Notes: generated by a model from the sequence alone, not told the origin. A stretch of DNA of 64,000 nt from Pedobacter glucosidilyticus DSM 23534 (GCF_000425145.1 NZ_KE384313.1:124001-188000), one strand, 5' to 3'. Positions 36,567 to 45,548 are shown, counted from the stretch's first letter. Numbers and translations: made by a program.

Positions 36567-36644
36567 TTATTAATCAATAACATTCACTTTAATCATATTC
36601 GTTTTTCCTTTTTTCTCAATCGGGATAGACGCTGTGTTGATGAT
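36567..36644 (-). repeat. Parent copy (A) of the 78-bp repeat: pyk 3' end
   Basis: The functional pyk C-terminus and stop codon; exact match to 35925-36002 and partial match to 32653-32675. The three copies share orientation. Confidence 0.95.
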
Positions 36645-38000
36645 GATATCGCCAGACTCAATTAACTTCTCTGCTTTTAAGATTTTGTTAACCTCGCTAA
36701 TGGTGGTATCGGTACTATCAAACTTATCATAGTAAAAACCTCTTACTCCCCAAAGTAAACTTAGGGTATTTAACAAATTACGGTTTGATGTAAAAATATA
36801 AGTACCTGCTTTTGGTCTGTGACTACAGATTTGGAAAGCTGTATATCCAGAAGATGTCATCGCAACAATACCTTCTGCATTGGTTTTATCTGCTAAAAAT
36901 ACGGCAGAACTACAAACCGCATCAGCCATATAAGTTGGACAGCTCTCGTCTAATTCTTTGTTTTTGTAATACGGATAAGAAGTATTTTCAACATGGTTGA
37001 TGATTTTGCTCATCGTCTCAATAACGATTAATGGAAACTCACCTACAGAAGTCTCACCGCTCAACATCACTGCATCTGCACCGTCTAACACAGAGTTTGC
37101 AACATCATTCACTTCAGCTCTGGTAGGACGCGGAGTAGTAATCATACTCTCTAACATCTGCGTAGCTACAATTACAGGTTTTGATGCTTTATTACATTTC
37201 TGAGCAATCATTTTCTGTAAAACCGGAACTTCCTCCATTGGCATTTCAACACCCAAATCTCCACGGGCAACCATTACACCATCTGTAACCTCAATAATAG
37301 CGTCTATATTATCTATAGCTTCTGGCTTTTCTATTTTAGCAATAACCCTAGAAGTTTTACCACTTCTGCTAATGATACGCTTTAAATCTATAATATCTTC
37401 TGCTTTTCTTACGAAAGATAAACCTATCCACTCTACATCATTTGCCAATGCAAAATCAAGGTTTACCAAATCTTCTTCAGTTAAAGAAGGGATAGAAACT
37501 TTTGTATTTGGAAGATTTACCCCTTTTCTGCTGGTTAAAATACCACCGTGTAATACTTCGCAAATAACGGTATCTTTTCTGTTGGTTTCTACCACACGCA
37601 TTTGCAATTTACCATCATCTAATAAGATAATTTCTCCTGCTTTTACATCCTGAGGAAAGGTTTCATAAGTGATATAAATTTGATTATCATCACCTATACA
37701 CTCATTGGTTGTAATTTTAATTTGTGTACCGTTAATCAGGTTAATACCACCATCTTTTACCAAACCAATTCTAATCTTTGGACCTTGTAAATCTGCCAAA
37801 ATACCAACATTGGTTTTATATTTTTGATTGATTTCTCTGATAATATCAATCACTTTTTGATGATCTTCTGCTTTGCCATGAGAGAAATTTAATCTACAAA
37901 CATCAACTCCGGCTTTTATTAAGGATAATAAAACGTCTTTATTTGAAGTAGCCGGGCCTAAAGTAGCTACGATTTTGGTCCTTTTTTGAACAATTTTCAT
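36570..38000 (-). CDS. pyk: Pyruvate kinase
   Basis: 476 residues, the usual length. Catalyses phosphoenolpyruvate plus ADP to pyruvate plus ATP, the last step of glycolysis. The barrel starts KIVATLGPAT; the active-site lysine lies in AKIEKPEAI, the Mg-binding loop in VARGDLGVEMP, and the SGETSVGEFP segment follows. The C-terminal domain ends IKVNVID. The last 24 codons are duplicated exactly at 35925-36002 and, diverged, at 32653-32675. The gene itself is intact. A downstream terminator is present. Confidence 0.97.
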   Translation of the reverse strand: MKIVQKRTKIVATLGPATSNKDVLLSLIKAGVDVCRLNFSHGKAEDHQKVIDIIREINQKYKTNVGILADLQGPKIRIGLVKDGGINLINGTQIKITTNECIGDDNQIYITYETFPQDVKAGEIILLDDGKLQMRVVETNRKDTVICEVLHGGILTSRKGVNLPNTKVSIPSLTEEDLVNLDFALANDVEWIGLSFVRKAEDIIDLKRIISRSGKTSRVIAKIEKPEAIDNIDAIIEVTDGVMVARGDLGVEMPMEEVPVLQKMIAQKCNKASKPVIVATQMLESMITTPRPTRAEVNDVANSVLDGADAVMLSGETSVGEFPLIVIETMSKIINHVENTSYPYYKNKELDESCPTYMADAVCSSAVFLADKTNAEGIVAMTSSGYTAFQICSHRPKAGTYIFTSNRNLLNTLSLLWGVRGFYYDKFDSTDTTISEVNKILKAEKLIESGDIIINTASIPIEKKGKTNMIKVNVID

Positions 38001-38187
38001 TTGCTTTTTTTAATTTTTATTAATGATGAAGCATTCATGATATAAAACTATATCCTTCTGGAATAATTAGCAAAATCATGATGATTTCATATATTTTCCT
38101 GATCTTTTGGTTTAACTATTTTTTGAATCTACAAAAAGATTCTAATTCAAAAGTAGTGTATTTTTTACACCAACTCAAATTCATCTG

Positions 38188-38604
38188 CTAAAAAATAAGA
38201 TTTTCCTTTGATTTTAGCTTCCTAGGATTCACTTCTACAGCTACCTGAATGTCTTCTATTCGCTTCAATCCTTCCAGAAAAAAACTCAAATCTTCATCAT
38301 CAATAAACTCTTTAATCAATACAAAATAATCGGTTTCTTTAAGTTCTGGCACCAAATATCCCCCTAAACCTTTATTAGCAATAAGGTAATATGCTGGTGC
38401 AAACTCATCCACATGATACAAGTAACGAGAATAATACTTCGTGTCTAAACCAGTGTAGGTAATCTCTAAATCTTCTATTTTTTCGAACTCAAATTGTAAG
38501 TTTTTATTGATGTGATAGCATAGTCTATAGTCCTTAAGCGGAGACGTTATAGAGATTAAGATGAAATCAAAATCAAGTTCTAGCTTTAAAAATTTCTTAT
38601 TCAA
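38188..38604 (-). CDS. IPExxxVDY family protein
   Basis: 138 residues, cytosolic, acidic. It has the family's N-terminal MNKKFLKLELDFDFILI, the SPLKDYRLCYHIN segment, and VPELKETDYFVLIK, a variant of the IPExxxVDY signature that names the family. These proteins are found in Bacteroidota next to pyk and acpP-fabF-rnc, exactly as here; their function is unknown. It is divergent from acpP (145 bp gap) and upstream of pyk in the same direction (187 bp gap). Confidence 0.85.
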   Translation of the reverse strand: MNKKFLKLELDFDFILISITSPLKDYRLCYHINKNLQFEFEKIEDLEITYTGLDTKYYSRYLYHVDEFAPAYYLIANKGLGGYLVPELKETDYFVLIKEFIDDEDLSFFLEGLKRIEDIQVAVEVNPRKLKSKENLIF

Positions 38605-38707
38605 TATAATTAAGTTTAATTTAGCACTGGAAACCTTAAATAAAACGGCTTGCTTTTTGTCAAAATTAGAGGAAAAACAAAAAGGTTTGATATTTAATAG
38701 AATTTAT

Positions 38708-38715
38708 TTTTCTTT
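38708..38715 (+). promoter_or_regulatory. Candidate -7 element for acpP
   Basis: TTTCTTTG differs by one base from TAnnTTTG and lies 34 bp upstream of the acpP ATG. Confidence 0.35.
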
Positions 38716-38749
38716 GCACAGAATTAATTAACCATTAAAATAGAGTATT

Positions 38750-38986
38750 ATGTCTGATATCGCTTCAAGAGTAAAAGCAATCATCGTTGAAAAATTAGGT
38801 GTTGACGAGAATGAGGTAACACCAGAGGCATCTTTCACCAACGATCTTGGTGCTGACTCGTTAGACACCGTTGAACTAATCATGGAATTTGAAAAAGAGT
38901 TTAACGTGGCTATCCCAGACGATCAGGCTGAAACCATCAGTACTGTTGGCCAGGCTATCGCTTACTTGGAAAAAAATGTAAAGTAA
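38750..38986 (+). CDS. acpP: Acyl carrier protein
   Basis: 78 residues, acidic four-helix protein that carries the growing acyl chain in fatty acid synthesis. The phosphopantetheine attachment serine is Ser37 in the [10 protein letters not shown] motif. fabF follows after 20 bp, the standard arrangement in bacteria, and rnc after that. Confidence 0.98.
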   Translation: MSDIASRVKAIIVEKLGVDENEVTPEASFTNDLGADSLDTVELIMEFEKEFNVAIPDDQAETISTVGQAIAYLEKNVK

Positions 38987-39006
38987 TTTAACTCTTAACC
39001 TAATAG

Positions 39007-40260
39007 ATGGAGCTAAAGAGAGTTGTTGTAACAGGACTAGGTGCGCTTACCCCGATTGGTAATACCGTTGAAGAATATTGGAACGGTTTAATCAACGGAG
39101 TAAGCGGTGCCGCTCCTATTACTCGTTTTGACACAGAGAAGTTCAAGACAAAATTTGCTTGTGAGCTGAAGAATTTTGTCGCTGAAAATTATCTCGACAA
39201 GAAAGAAGCCCGCAAATTAGATCCGTTTGTACAGTACGCATTAGTCTCTACTGACGAAGCTGTAAAAGACGCTGGATTAGATTTTGAAAAACTAAATACC
39301 AACAGAATTGGAGTAATCTGGGGTGCTGGTATTGGTGGTTTAAAAACTTTTTTAGACGAAATTACTGATTTTGCAAAAGGCGACGGAACACCAAGATTAA
39401 ATCCTTTTTTTATCCCTAAAATGATTATTGATATCGCCGCAGGGCATATCTCTATCAAATACGGTTTAAGAGGTCCTAACTTCGCATGCGTTTCTGCATG
39501 TGCTTCTTCTACCAATGCTTTAATAGATGCTTTTAACTACATCAGGTTAAATAAAGCAGATATTATTGTTTCTGGCGGTTCTGAAGCTATCATTAATGAA
39601 GCTGGTATAGGCGGATTTAATGCCATGCATGCACTTTCTACCAGAAATGACGACCCACAAACTGCTTCTCGTCCGTTTGATTTAGACAGAGAAGGTTTTG
39701 TTGCCGGTGAAGGTTCTGGAACTATCATTTTAGAAAGTTTAGAACATGCAAAAGCAAGAGGTGCCAAAATTTATGCTGAAATAGTTGGTGGCGGCATGAG
39801 CGCCGATGCAAACCACATTACTGCACCACACCCTGAAGGGCTTGGCGCAAAATTAGTGATGCAAGGTGCATTAGACGATGCTGGCTTAACCACTGCAGAT
39901 ATTGATTATATTAATGTTCACGGAACATCAACCCCACTAGGTGATATTAGCGAAACAAAAGCTATTGGAAGTCTTTTTGGTGAAGATGCTTATAAACTGA
40001 ATATTAGTTCAACAAAATCTATGACTGGCCACTTATTAGGTGCTGCCGGAGCGGTGGAGTCTATAGCTTCTATTTTAGCCATTAAGCATGGCATAGTACC
40101 TCCAACAATTAATCATTTTACAGATGATCCTGCTTTTGATCCTAAGCTGAATTTTACCTTCAATAAAGCTCAGAAAAGAGAAGTAAGAGCTGCTTTAAGT
40201 AATACTTTTGGCTTTGGTGGACATAACGCATCGGTAATCTTTAAAAAGTACGAGGATTAG
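39007..40260 (+). CDS. fabF: 3-oxoacyl-[acyl-carrier-protein] synthase II
   Basis: 417 residues. Condenses malonyl-ACP with acyl-ACP, the elongating step of fatty acid synthesis. The active-site cysteine is in ACVSACASSTNAL, the two histidines in NVHGTSTPLGD and MTGHLLGAAGAVE, and the C-terminal FGFGGHNA loop gates the pocket. It lies in the conserved acpP-fabF-rnc operon. Confidence 0.98.
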   Translation: MELKRVVVTGLGALTPIGNTVEEYWNGLINGVSGAAPITRFDTEKFKTKFACELKNFVAENYLDKKEARKLDPFVQYALVSTDEAVKDAGLDFEKLNTNRIGVIWGAGIGGLKTFLDEITDFAKGDGTPRLNPFFIPKMIIDIAAGHISIKYGLRGPNFACVSACASSTNALIDAFNYIRLNKADIIVSGGSEAIINEAGIGGFNAMHALSTRNDDPQTASRPFDLDREGFVAGEGSGTIILESLEHAKARGAKIYAEIVGGGMSADANHITAPHPEGLGAKLVMQGALDDAGLTTADIDYINVHGTSTPLGDISETKAIGSLFGEDAYKLNISSTKSMTGHLLGAAGAVESIASILAIKHGIVPPTINHFTDDPAFDPKLNFTFNKAQKREVRAALSNTFGFGGHNASVIFKKYED

Positions 40261-40324
40261 TTATTTAAAACTGTTGCGTTTCTGTAAATCTATACATTCA
40301 TGAATACGTACAGCGCTTAAATAA

Positions 40325-41053
40325 ATGCCCTTATCAAGAATTTATAAATTACATCTTTCTCCTGACCGTAAATACGTTAAGGCGCTAAAGAATTTATTAG
40401 GATTTGTGCCCGGAAACCTTTCTTTATACAAGATGGCTTTCAGGCACAGATCTATTGCTTTAGGTATCAAACGTGGCGGAAAAAACAGTAATGAAAGATT
40501 AGAATTTTTAGGCGATGCCATTTTAGGAGCCGTTGTTGCTGAAGTACTTTTTAAAATGTACCCTTACAAAGAAGAAGGCTTTCTTACAGAAATGCGCTCT
40601 AAAATTGTAAGCAGGGTAAATTTAAACCAATTGGGTAAAAAATTAGGCTTTAACGAGCTGATAGAATTTGACCCTACTACCGTAAACATTACCTCAAAAC
40701 AAAGTTCTTTATTAGGCGATGCCTTTGAAGCTTTAGTTGGAGCCGTTTATTTAGATAAAGGTTATAATTTCACCAAAGATTTTCTTATCCAAAGGATTAT
40801 CAAGCCTCATATTGATATCCACACTTTAGAACAAACCGAAACTAATTTCAAAAGTAAATTGATAGAGTGGTGCCAAAGACACTCTAAGGACATTGTTTTT
40901 GAACTTATACCCAACCAAGAGGGAGATAATGCAAAACTTTTCTCTATACAAGTGCTTATTGATAACGAACCTATGGCTACTGGTATAGATTTTAATAAGA
41001 AAAGTGCCGAAAAATTAGCTGCCGAAAAAACTTGCGAACTATTAGCTATCTAA
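40325..41053 (+). CDS. rnc: Ribonuclease III
   Basis: 242 residues. Cleaves double-stranded RNA, including rRNA precursors. The catalytic signature NERLEFLGDAILGAVV and the downstream SLLGDAFEALVGAVYLDKG carry the metal-binding acidic residues. A double-stranded RNA-binding domain occupies the last ~70 residues (NFKSKLIEWCQRH, KKSAEKLAAEKTCELL). 64 bp after fabF in the same operon. Confidence 0.96.
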   Translation: MPLSRIYKLHLSPDRKYVKALKNLLGFVPGNLSLYKMAFRHRSIALGIKRGGKNSNERLEFLGDAILGAVVAEVLFKMYPYKEEGFLTEMRSKIVSRVNLNQLGKKLGFNELIEFDPTTVNITSKQSSLLGDAFEALVGAVYLDKGYNFTKDFLIQRIIKPHIDIHTLEQTETNFKSKLIEWCQRHSKDIVFELIPNQEGDNAKLFSIQVLIDNEPMATGIDFNKKSAEKLAAEKTCELLAI

Positions 41054-41123
41054 GCTTCTTGTTATTTCATCTCTCTTTGATGTCATAAACTGTTTTAATT
41101 TTTAAGTTCCTGTTTAATCTTGT

Positions 41124-41131
41124 TATTTTTG
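41124..41131 (+). promoter_or_regulatory. -7 promoter element for metA
   Basis: TATTTTTG matches TAnnTTTG, 31 bp upstream of the metA ATG. No SAM riboswitch or other structured leader fits in this short distance. Confidence 0.5.
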
Positions 41132-41162
41132 CCGCTCAATAAGCAGAAAAGCGAAATAGTAT

Positions 41163-42107
41163 ATGCCCGTAAAGATTCCAAATAATCTGCCAGCAATAGA
41201 AATCCTGAAAAAGGAAAATATATTTGTGATTAATGATTTAAGAGCCAATACACAGGATATCCGTCCTATGCGTGTACTCATTCTTAACTTAATGCCTATA
41301 AAAATTACTGCCGAAACAGATTTTGTTAGGTTACTTTCTAACAATGCCTTACAAGTAGAAGTAACTTTCTTAAGGCTAGATTCGCATAAATCTAAAAATA
41401 CATCAGAACAACATCTTGAACTGTTTTATAAAGTTTTTACCGATATCAAGGAAAACTTTTATGATGGGATGATCATTACAGGTGCGCCAGTAGAGATGCT
41501 TAAATTCGAAGAAGTAACCTATTGGAAAGAAATTACCACCATATTTGATTGGGCCAGAAAACATGTAACCTCAACTTTATATATCTGTTGGGCATCGCAA
41601 GCGGCACTCTACCATTTTTACGGTGTAGAGAAAATTGCATTAGATAAAAAACTATTTGGCGTTTATAAACATCGGGCAACAGAAAAAACCAACCCTTTGT
41701 TTAGAGGTTTTGACGATGAATTTTTTATCCCTCACAGTCGCCATACCACCATGCGAAAAGAGGATATTGCCAATAAAGAAGGGGTTAGCATCCTATCTGA
41801 ATCTGCAGATGCTGGTGTAGCTATCATTTCTTCCAGAGGCGGACGCGAGTTTTACCTCACCGGACATTCTGAATATGCGCCTTTAACCTTGCATGAAGAA
41901 TATAAAAGAGATGTTAAAAAAGGTTTGGAAATAGCCATGCCAGAAAATTATTATGTGGCCAATAACCCTAAAAACCCACCTTTAGTATGCTGGACCAGCC
42001 ATGCCAATTTACTTTTCAATAATTGGTTAAACTATTTTGTGTACCAAGAAACACCTTATGATTTAAAAGATGTAGAACATTTGGGTGATATTAAAGTGAA
42101 TAGTTAG
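41163..42107 (+). CDS. metA: Homoserine O-acyltransferase of the MetA family, predicted acetyl-specific
   Basis: 314 residues, close to E. coli MetA (309). Activates homoserine for methionine synthesis. The catalytic cysteine is Cys142 in YICWASQ, and His235 and Glu237 in TGHSEY complete the site, at the same numbers as in E. coli. Position 111 is Glu (GAPVEML), the residue reported to favour acetyl-CoA over succinyl-CoA, where Gly is found in succinyl enzymes. It therefore probably is a homoserine O-acetyltransferase despite the usual annotation as succinyltransferase. Own -7 element 31 bp upstream. Followed by a palindromic repeat. Confidence 0.93.
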   Translation: MPVKIPNNLPAIEILKKENIFVINDLRANTQDIRPMRVLILNLMPIKITAETDFVRLLSNNALQVEVTFLRLDSHKSKNTSEQHLELFYKVFTDIKENFYDGMIITGAPVEMLKFEEVTYWKEITTIFDWARKHVTSTLYICWASQAALYHFYGVEKIALDKKLFGVYKHRATEKTNPLFRGFDDEFFIPHSRHTTMRKEDIANKEGVSILSESADAGVAIISSRGGREFYLTGHSEYAPLTLHEEYKRDVKKGLEIAMPENYYVANNPKNPPLVCWTSHANLLFNNWLNYFVYQETPYDLKDVEHLGDIKVNS

Positions 42108-42136
42108 GAAGGTATTTATAACCCATTTAAGTAAAA

Positions 42137-42275
42137 CAGGAAACTATCTCAAAAATCATATTTGTCACAGGGAGCGGAGTCGAAGGAAATGTCATCCTGA
42201 GCGGAGTCGAAGGATAAGAAAAGGCTTCGAATCCGCTCAGCCTGACACAAAGTGGTAATTTGATACGGCCTCCTG
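42137..42275. repeat. 139-bp palindromic element between metA and a convergent gene
   Basis: The ends are inverted copies beginning CAGGA and containing TATC. Inside are direct repeats of GGAGTCGAAGG (42164-42186 and 42191-42213, 27 bp period) and an inverted partner at 42225-42246, so the whole forms a long hairpin. The GAGCGGAGTCGAAGG word recurs in a second smaller palindrome at 60323-60366, marking a dispersed family. Confidence 0.75.
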
Positions 42276-42293
42276 TTTGGATATAACAATCTC

Positions 42294-43627
42294 TTAATGT
42301 TTGATGATGATTTGCTTTTTGACAACTTCTTTACCTTCTTTTATATGTAAGAAATAACGACCACTTGGAAAGTTTTTGATATCCCATTCCAATTTAGTTT
42401 CTCCTGCCTTCATCATATCTTTTTTAACTTCCTTACCCTTATCATCAAAAAGAAGTAGGTGTTTTTCTTCTGATGCTGTTTTTGATAGTTTAAAAGCTTG
42501 CATTCCTTCTGTACTTGAATAAGTTATGGTAAGGGTTTCTTCAACAGGGTTTGGATAAACATTTAAATTATTGCTTTCCCAATCGCTTGTACAATAAACA
42601 GATTCTATCTCTGTTTCTACCCAAGCTGATGTACCACAAGCATTTGTGGCTCTTAATTGAAAAACATAATAACCAGGTGGAACATAACCAAAAACATCAA
42701 ATCCAGGATAAGCATTATTGTTGGAAGCATATACATTTAAAGATGGATATGCTAATAGCCTTGCTTCATATGTAGAACTAAGATCATTAGATTCTACAGT
42801 AAAAGAATTACCCGAATTATTTGAACACCAATAAGGGTTTTGATTATCTAAATTTGTAAAACTAGGCATTCCTAAAGTGGGTGCTCCTGTATTAATCATC
42901 TTAGACAAATTAAAACTTCCACATGCCGTACTAACAGTTGCCGTTATGTACCTGTTCCATCTATAGATTTGCTTACACTTACAGGGTTTGCCGTAGTAGA
43001 ACCAGAAATGCTAATGCTACCTGTAGCACTCCATGTTACGGTTGCACCGTTAGGCAAGTTTGGAATTTGGTAAGTGGCAGTGGTGCAGAATTGGGAAGGA
43101 CCTTGGATTGAAGGCTTTTTGATATAATATTTTAAATTGGAAGAGTTATAAGGAGTATAATTACTTGCATGTTCCATTACTGGAAATGCTCCCCATTTTG
43201 ATTTAAATATTCCCAAGTTATTAGTAGTTATAGCACTATGATTATCAGATGAATACGAAACCTTTGCCCCAACTTGATCATTACAAATTTCAATATAACT
43301 CTCATCATTCCAATAAATATCTTCTGCTGTAGCAGTATAATATCCTAACCAAACATTACTGCCCCCCTCTGTAATGTGCCAAGCATAAGCATGACAATTA
43401 TAAGTATTAGAAGAACTCGTTTGAGCTGATGCATTTGGATAAGTAACCGCTATTTGATAATTGAGTGATGCAATCTGCGATGAAGAAAATTCAGGTAACA
43501 TGTAAGTATCTGGAACTATTGATCCGTTTGGAGTTGTAATTGAGATACTGGTTTGAGCCAATAATGAACTATTTAAATTAGAACTTATTATCAAAAGTAT
43601 TATTAATCTTAAGTTTGTTAATCTCAT
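42294..43627 (-). pseudogene. T9SS-sorted secreted protein interrupted by a frameshift
   Basis: Two reading frames that together give one protein of about 444 residues. The start is placed at 43627, 1 bp after the upstream stop; a longer in-frame start at 43654 would overlap the preceding lipoprotein gene. Signal peptide ends SSLLAQ. Frame one ends at a TAA at 42944-42946 after SKSIDGTGT; continuing one base back, from 42947, gives ITATVSTACGSFNLSKM and joins the second frame. So one base is missing there. The N-terminal domain has NCHAYAW and SDNHSAI, suggestive of a papain/amidase-like fold; the C-terminus (LNVYPNPVEET..KKQIIIKH) is a T9SS type A sorting domain. A sequencing error is possible. 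Confidence 0.75.
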
Positions 43628-43628
43628 A

Positions 43629-44000
43629 TTATTTACTCCACAATAATTTACCATTAGTTTTATTGACTTCGAAATTAGCCCAGAGATTTTGTTCAGAATT
43701 GGCTGATATTAAAATTATACCTGAACAATTATATAAGAGCCTATTACAATTACCTGTAGATGATGCTAGATTTTCAAAATAAAAAACTTTCTCCCCCATA
43801 TAATCATACATGGTAAGTTTAGCTCCTGAATAAATTTGACTACATATCCCTTTGCCTGCTACAAGTTCCTGAGCCCAATTAAGTTGACTAAATGAAGAAA
43901 CTCCACATGCGTTAAAATTATCGCTTTCTATAAAAGAGCTATTTGTATCTTCACAGCTCATCAATATTATAGACAGTAGAATCATAATGTAATTTTTCAT
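43629..44000 (-). CDS. Small lipoprotein of unknown function
   Basis: 123 residues, lipobox LMSC (Cys16). The mature part has CGVSSFSQLNWAQELVAG and a YMGEKVFYFENLASS strand region with paired cysteines (CSQ, CNR, CSG), like a small beta-rich domain. No family assigned with confidence. The stop is 1 bp before the start of the frameshifted T9SS cargo gene, so the two were probably co-transcribed; a protective or accessory role for that exported protein is a guess. Confidence 0.7.
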   Translation of the reverse strand: MKNYIMILLSIILMSCEDTNSSFIESDNFNACGVSSFSQLNWAQELVAGKGICSQIYSGAKLTMYDYMGEKVFYFENLASSTGNCNRLLYNCSGIILISANSEQNLWANFEVNKTNGKLLWSK

Positions 44001-44157
44001 ATTGTAAAATATTAATAGTTAGATGTTAATTGAATTTAGTTAAAGCTCTTTTTAGATAATACGTTGATTATAAGAAAAAAACACGGCTGATAACAATTAC
44101 GGAGTCAAGTTAATGCTTATAGTATTTTGATAATTTAGCATTAAATCTAATTAGATA

Positions 44158-44622
44158 TTATTCGCTTAAATAAACATCAAACACAACCTCATCGGCGTTA
44201 ACTTTATCTATGATAATACCAAAATAAAAATTACCTAACGCAGTATAACCTCCATTCTTTATAGCAACTTTATAAATGTAGTTATTACTTCCACATTCTT
44301 TCTGCCATGTTTGGCTGATTAAACTGCCTGCTATCCCTCCAATTCTTTTTTTTCCAAGAAGAAGCGTATACTTATTATAATCTATATGAAATCGCTCTTT
44401 ATCTCCTTCTGAAATAAATACTTTCTCATCAAATTCAGTTTCAGAGTTAATAACTAGATACTTATCCTCATCATCACTATTAACAATTCCTAAAGAAGGA
44501 TAATTTCCAAAATCAATGGTTTCAAAATCAAGAAAGCCACAATCTGTCTCTTGTTTTTCACATCCAGAGAAATATAAAGTAGCTATAATTAAAGAAAATA
44601 AAAGGAGTCTTGAGTTTTTCAT
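44158..44622 (-). CDS. Small lipoprotein, possibly PrcB-like
   Basis: 154 residues, lipobox FSGC (Cys21). The mature protein has YLVINSETEFDEKVF, HIDYNKYTLLLGKKRIGG and a terminal NADEVVFDVYLSE. That succession (indented 'end value' strand, D-x-x-K-x-x-L strand, closing strand VFDV) resembles the PrcB_C domain of protease-complex lipoproteins, but I am not certain. It lies 157 bp upstream of another lipoprotein gene in the same direction. Confidence 0.6.
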   Translation of the reverse strand: MKNSRLLLFSLIIATLYFSGCEKQETDCGFLDFETIDFGNYPSLGIVNSDDEDKYLVINSETEFDEKVFISEGDKERFHIDYNKYTLLLGKKRIGGIAGSLISQTWQKECGSNNYIYKVAIKNGGYTALGNFYFGIIIDKVNADEVVFDVYLSE

Positions 44623-44739
44623 AAAGTAAAGATTTTAATTAATTACGAATCTTATGGGTTAGCTGCTACAATGAAATGATTTTAATATAAAATTTAAATA
44701 AACATGACTCAATTACAATCCTATAAATAGGATAACAAG

Positions 44740-45435
44740 CTACTTTTTATGCTCCTTAAGATATTTCTGATAAGAATCCTTAATATATTTAATCACATCA
44801 TAATCATTCCAATAGGTTACTTGGTTAGGTTTAGGTCTGTATAAGAACATAAACTCTGCTACATCCTCATCTTTTATAGGAATATGTTTCATAATCAGCC
44901 ATTTATTAAACTTCCTATCTACAGCACTTTCGGCATTTTCTCTGCTGATGTATTGTACAAATCTTTGTGCATTATTAGCATCTTTACTTAAAAGCTCATG
45001 TATAGCTGTTAGAGGATGAAAAATAGAAAACAACAAAGGCGGACTACCATTAAAATAAACACCTTTACTTCTAAAATCGTCTAAAACCTCTTTTTGGTCG
45101 GCTTTTTTTGAAGGCTGCGTTACCACCACCTCATCTAATTTGATAACACCTTTTAAATACACTACCAAATTTTGCTTAGCGCTGATGTTTTTACTAAACT
45201 CCTGAAAACCTTCTTTCTGAATTAAAATCGTATCGCCTATTTGTGCTGGAATAGAGAAAACACCCCATTCATCACTTTTTATATTGACTTTTGTTCTTTG
45301 GTTGATGATATTCACATAAGGTAATCTTTGCTTATTTAAATCGCTAAAAACAAGACCTTTAAGAATAAACTGCTCTTGCCCATAAGACCTCGGCAAAAAC
45401 GTAAAGCATAAGTAGAAAAACAGCAGATACCTCAT
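44740..45435 (-). CDS. Secreted protein with CarboxypepD_reg-like domain
   Basis: 231 residues. Signal peptide ends SYGQ. Residues ~22-105 form a carboxypeptidase regulatory-like (CarboxypepD_reg-like) beta-sandwich: LKGLVFSDLNKQRLPYVNIIN, GVFSIPAQIGDTILIQKEGF, ending LDEVVVT, the usual junction before a TonB plug. Here it is followed not by a barrel but by ~120 polar, helical residues. Comparable short secreted proteins are common in Bacteroidota; role unknown. Divergent from yicC. Confidence 0.75.
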   Translation of the reverse strand: MRYLLFFYLCFTFLPRSYGQEQFILKGLVFSDLNKQRLPYVNIINQRTKVNIKSDEWGVFSIPAQIGDTILIQKEGFQEFSKNISAKQNLVVYLKGVIKLDEVVVTQPSKKADQKEVLDDFRSKGVYFNGSPPLLFSIFHPLTAIHELLSKDANNAQRFVQYISRENAESAVDRKFNKWLIMKHIPIKDEDVAEFMFLYRPKPNQVTYWNDYDVIKYIKDSYQKYLKEHKK

Positions 45436-45537
45436 AGACCTTAAATTTAAGATTAACTTCTTTAAGCACCCTATATTTTAGCTTTTTTAACATTTGTAGG
45501 ATATAGAAAAGCCACATCCATTTAATAGATTAATTTT

Positions 45538-45545
45538 TATCTTTG
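45538..45545 (+). promoter_or_regulatory. -7 promoter element overlapping the yicC start
   Basis: TATCTTTG ends only 3 bp before the yicC ATG at 45549. Transcription from it would begin at or next to the start codon, giving a leaderless or nearly leaderless mRNA. It also rules out the TTG at 45543 as start. Confidence 0.6.
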
Positions 45546-45548
45546 CAA

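Noticed and set aside
41054-41162. SAM riboswitch before metA
   Set aside because: Only 109 bp, no SAM-box-like stems, and the promoter element sits 31 bp before the start.
42944-42950. Programmed -1 frameshift between the two halves of the T9SS cargo gene
   Set aside because: No X-XXY-YYZ slippery heptamer or following stem-loop is visible; a one-base deletion explains it better.
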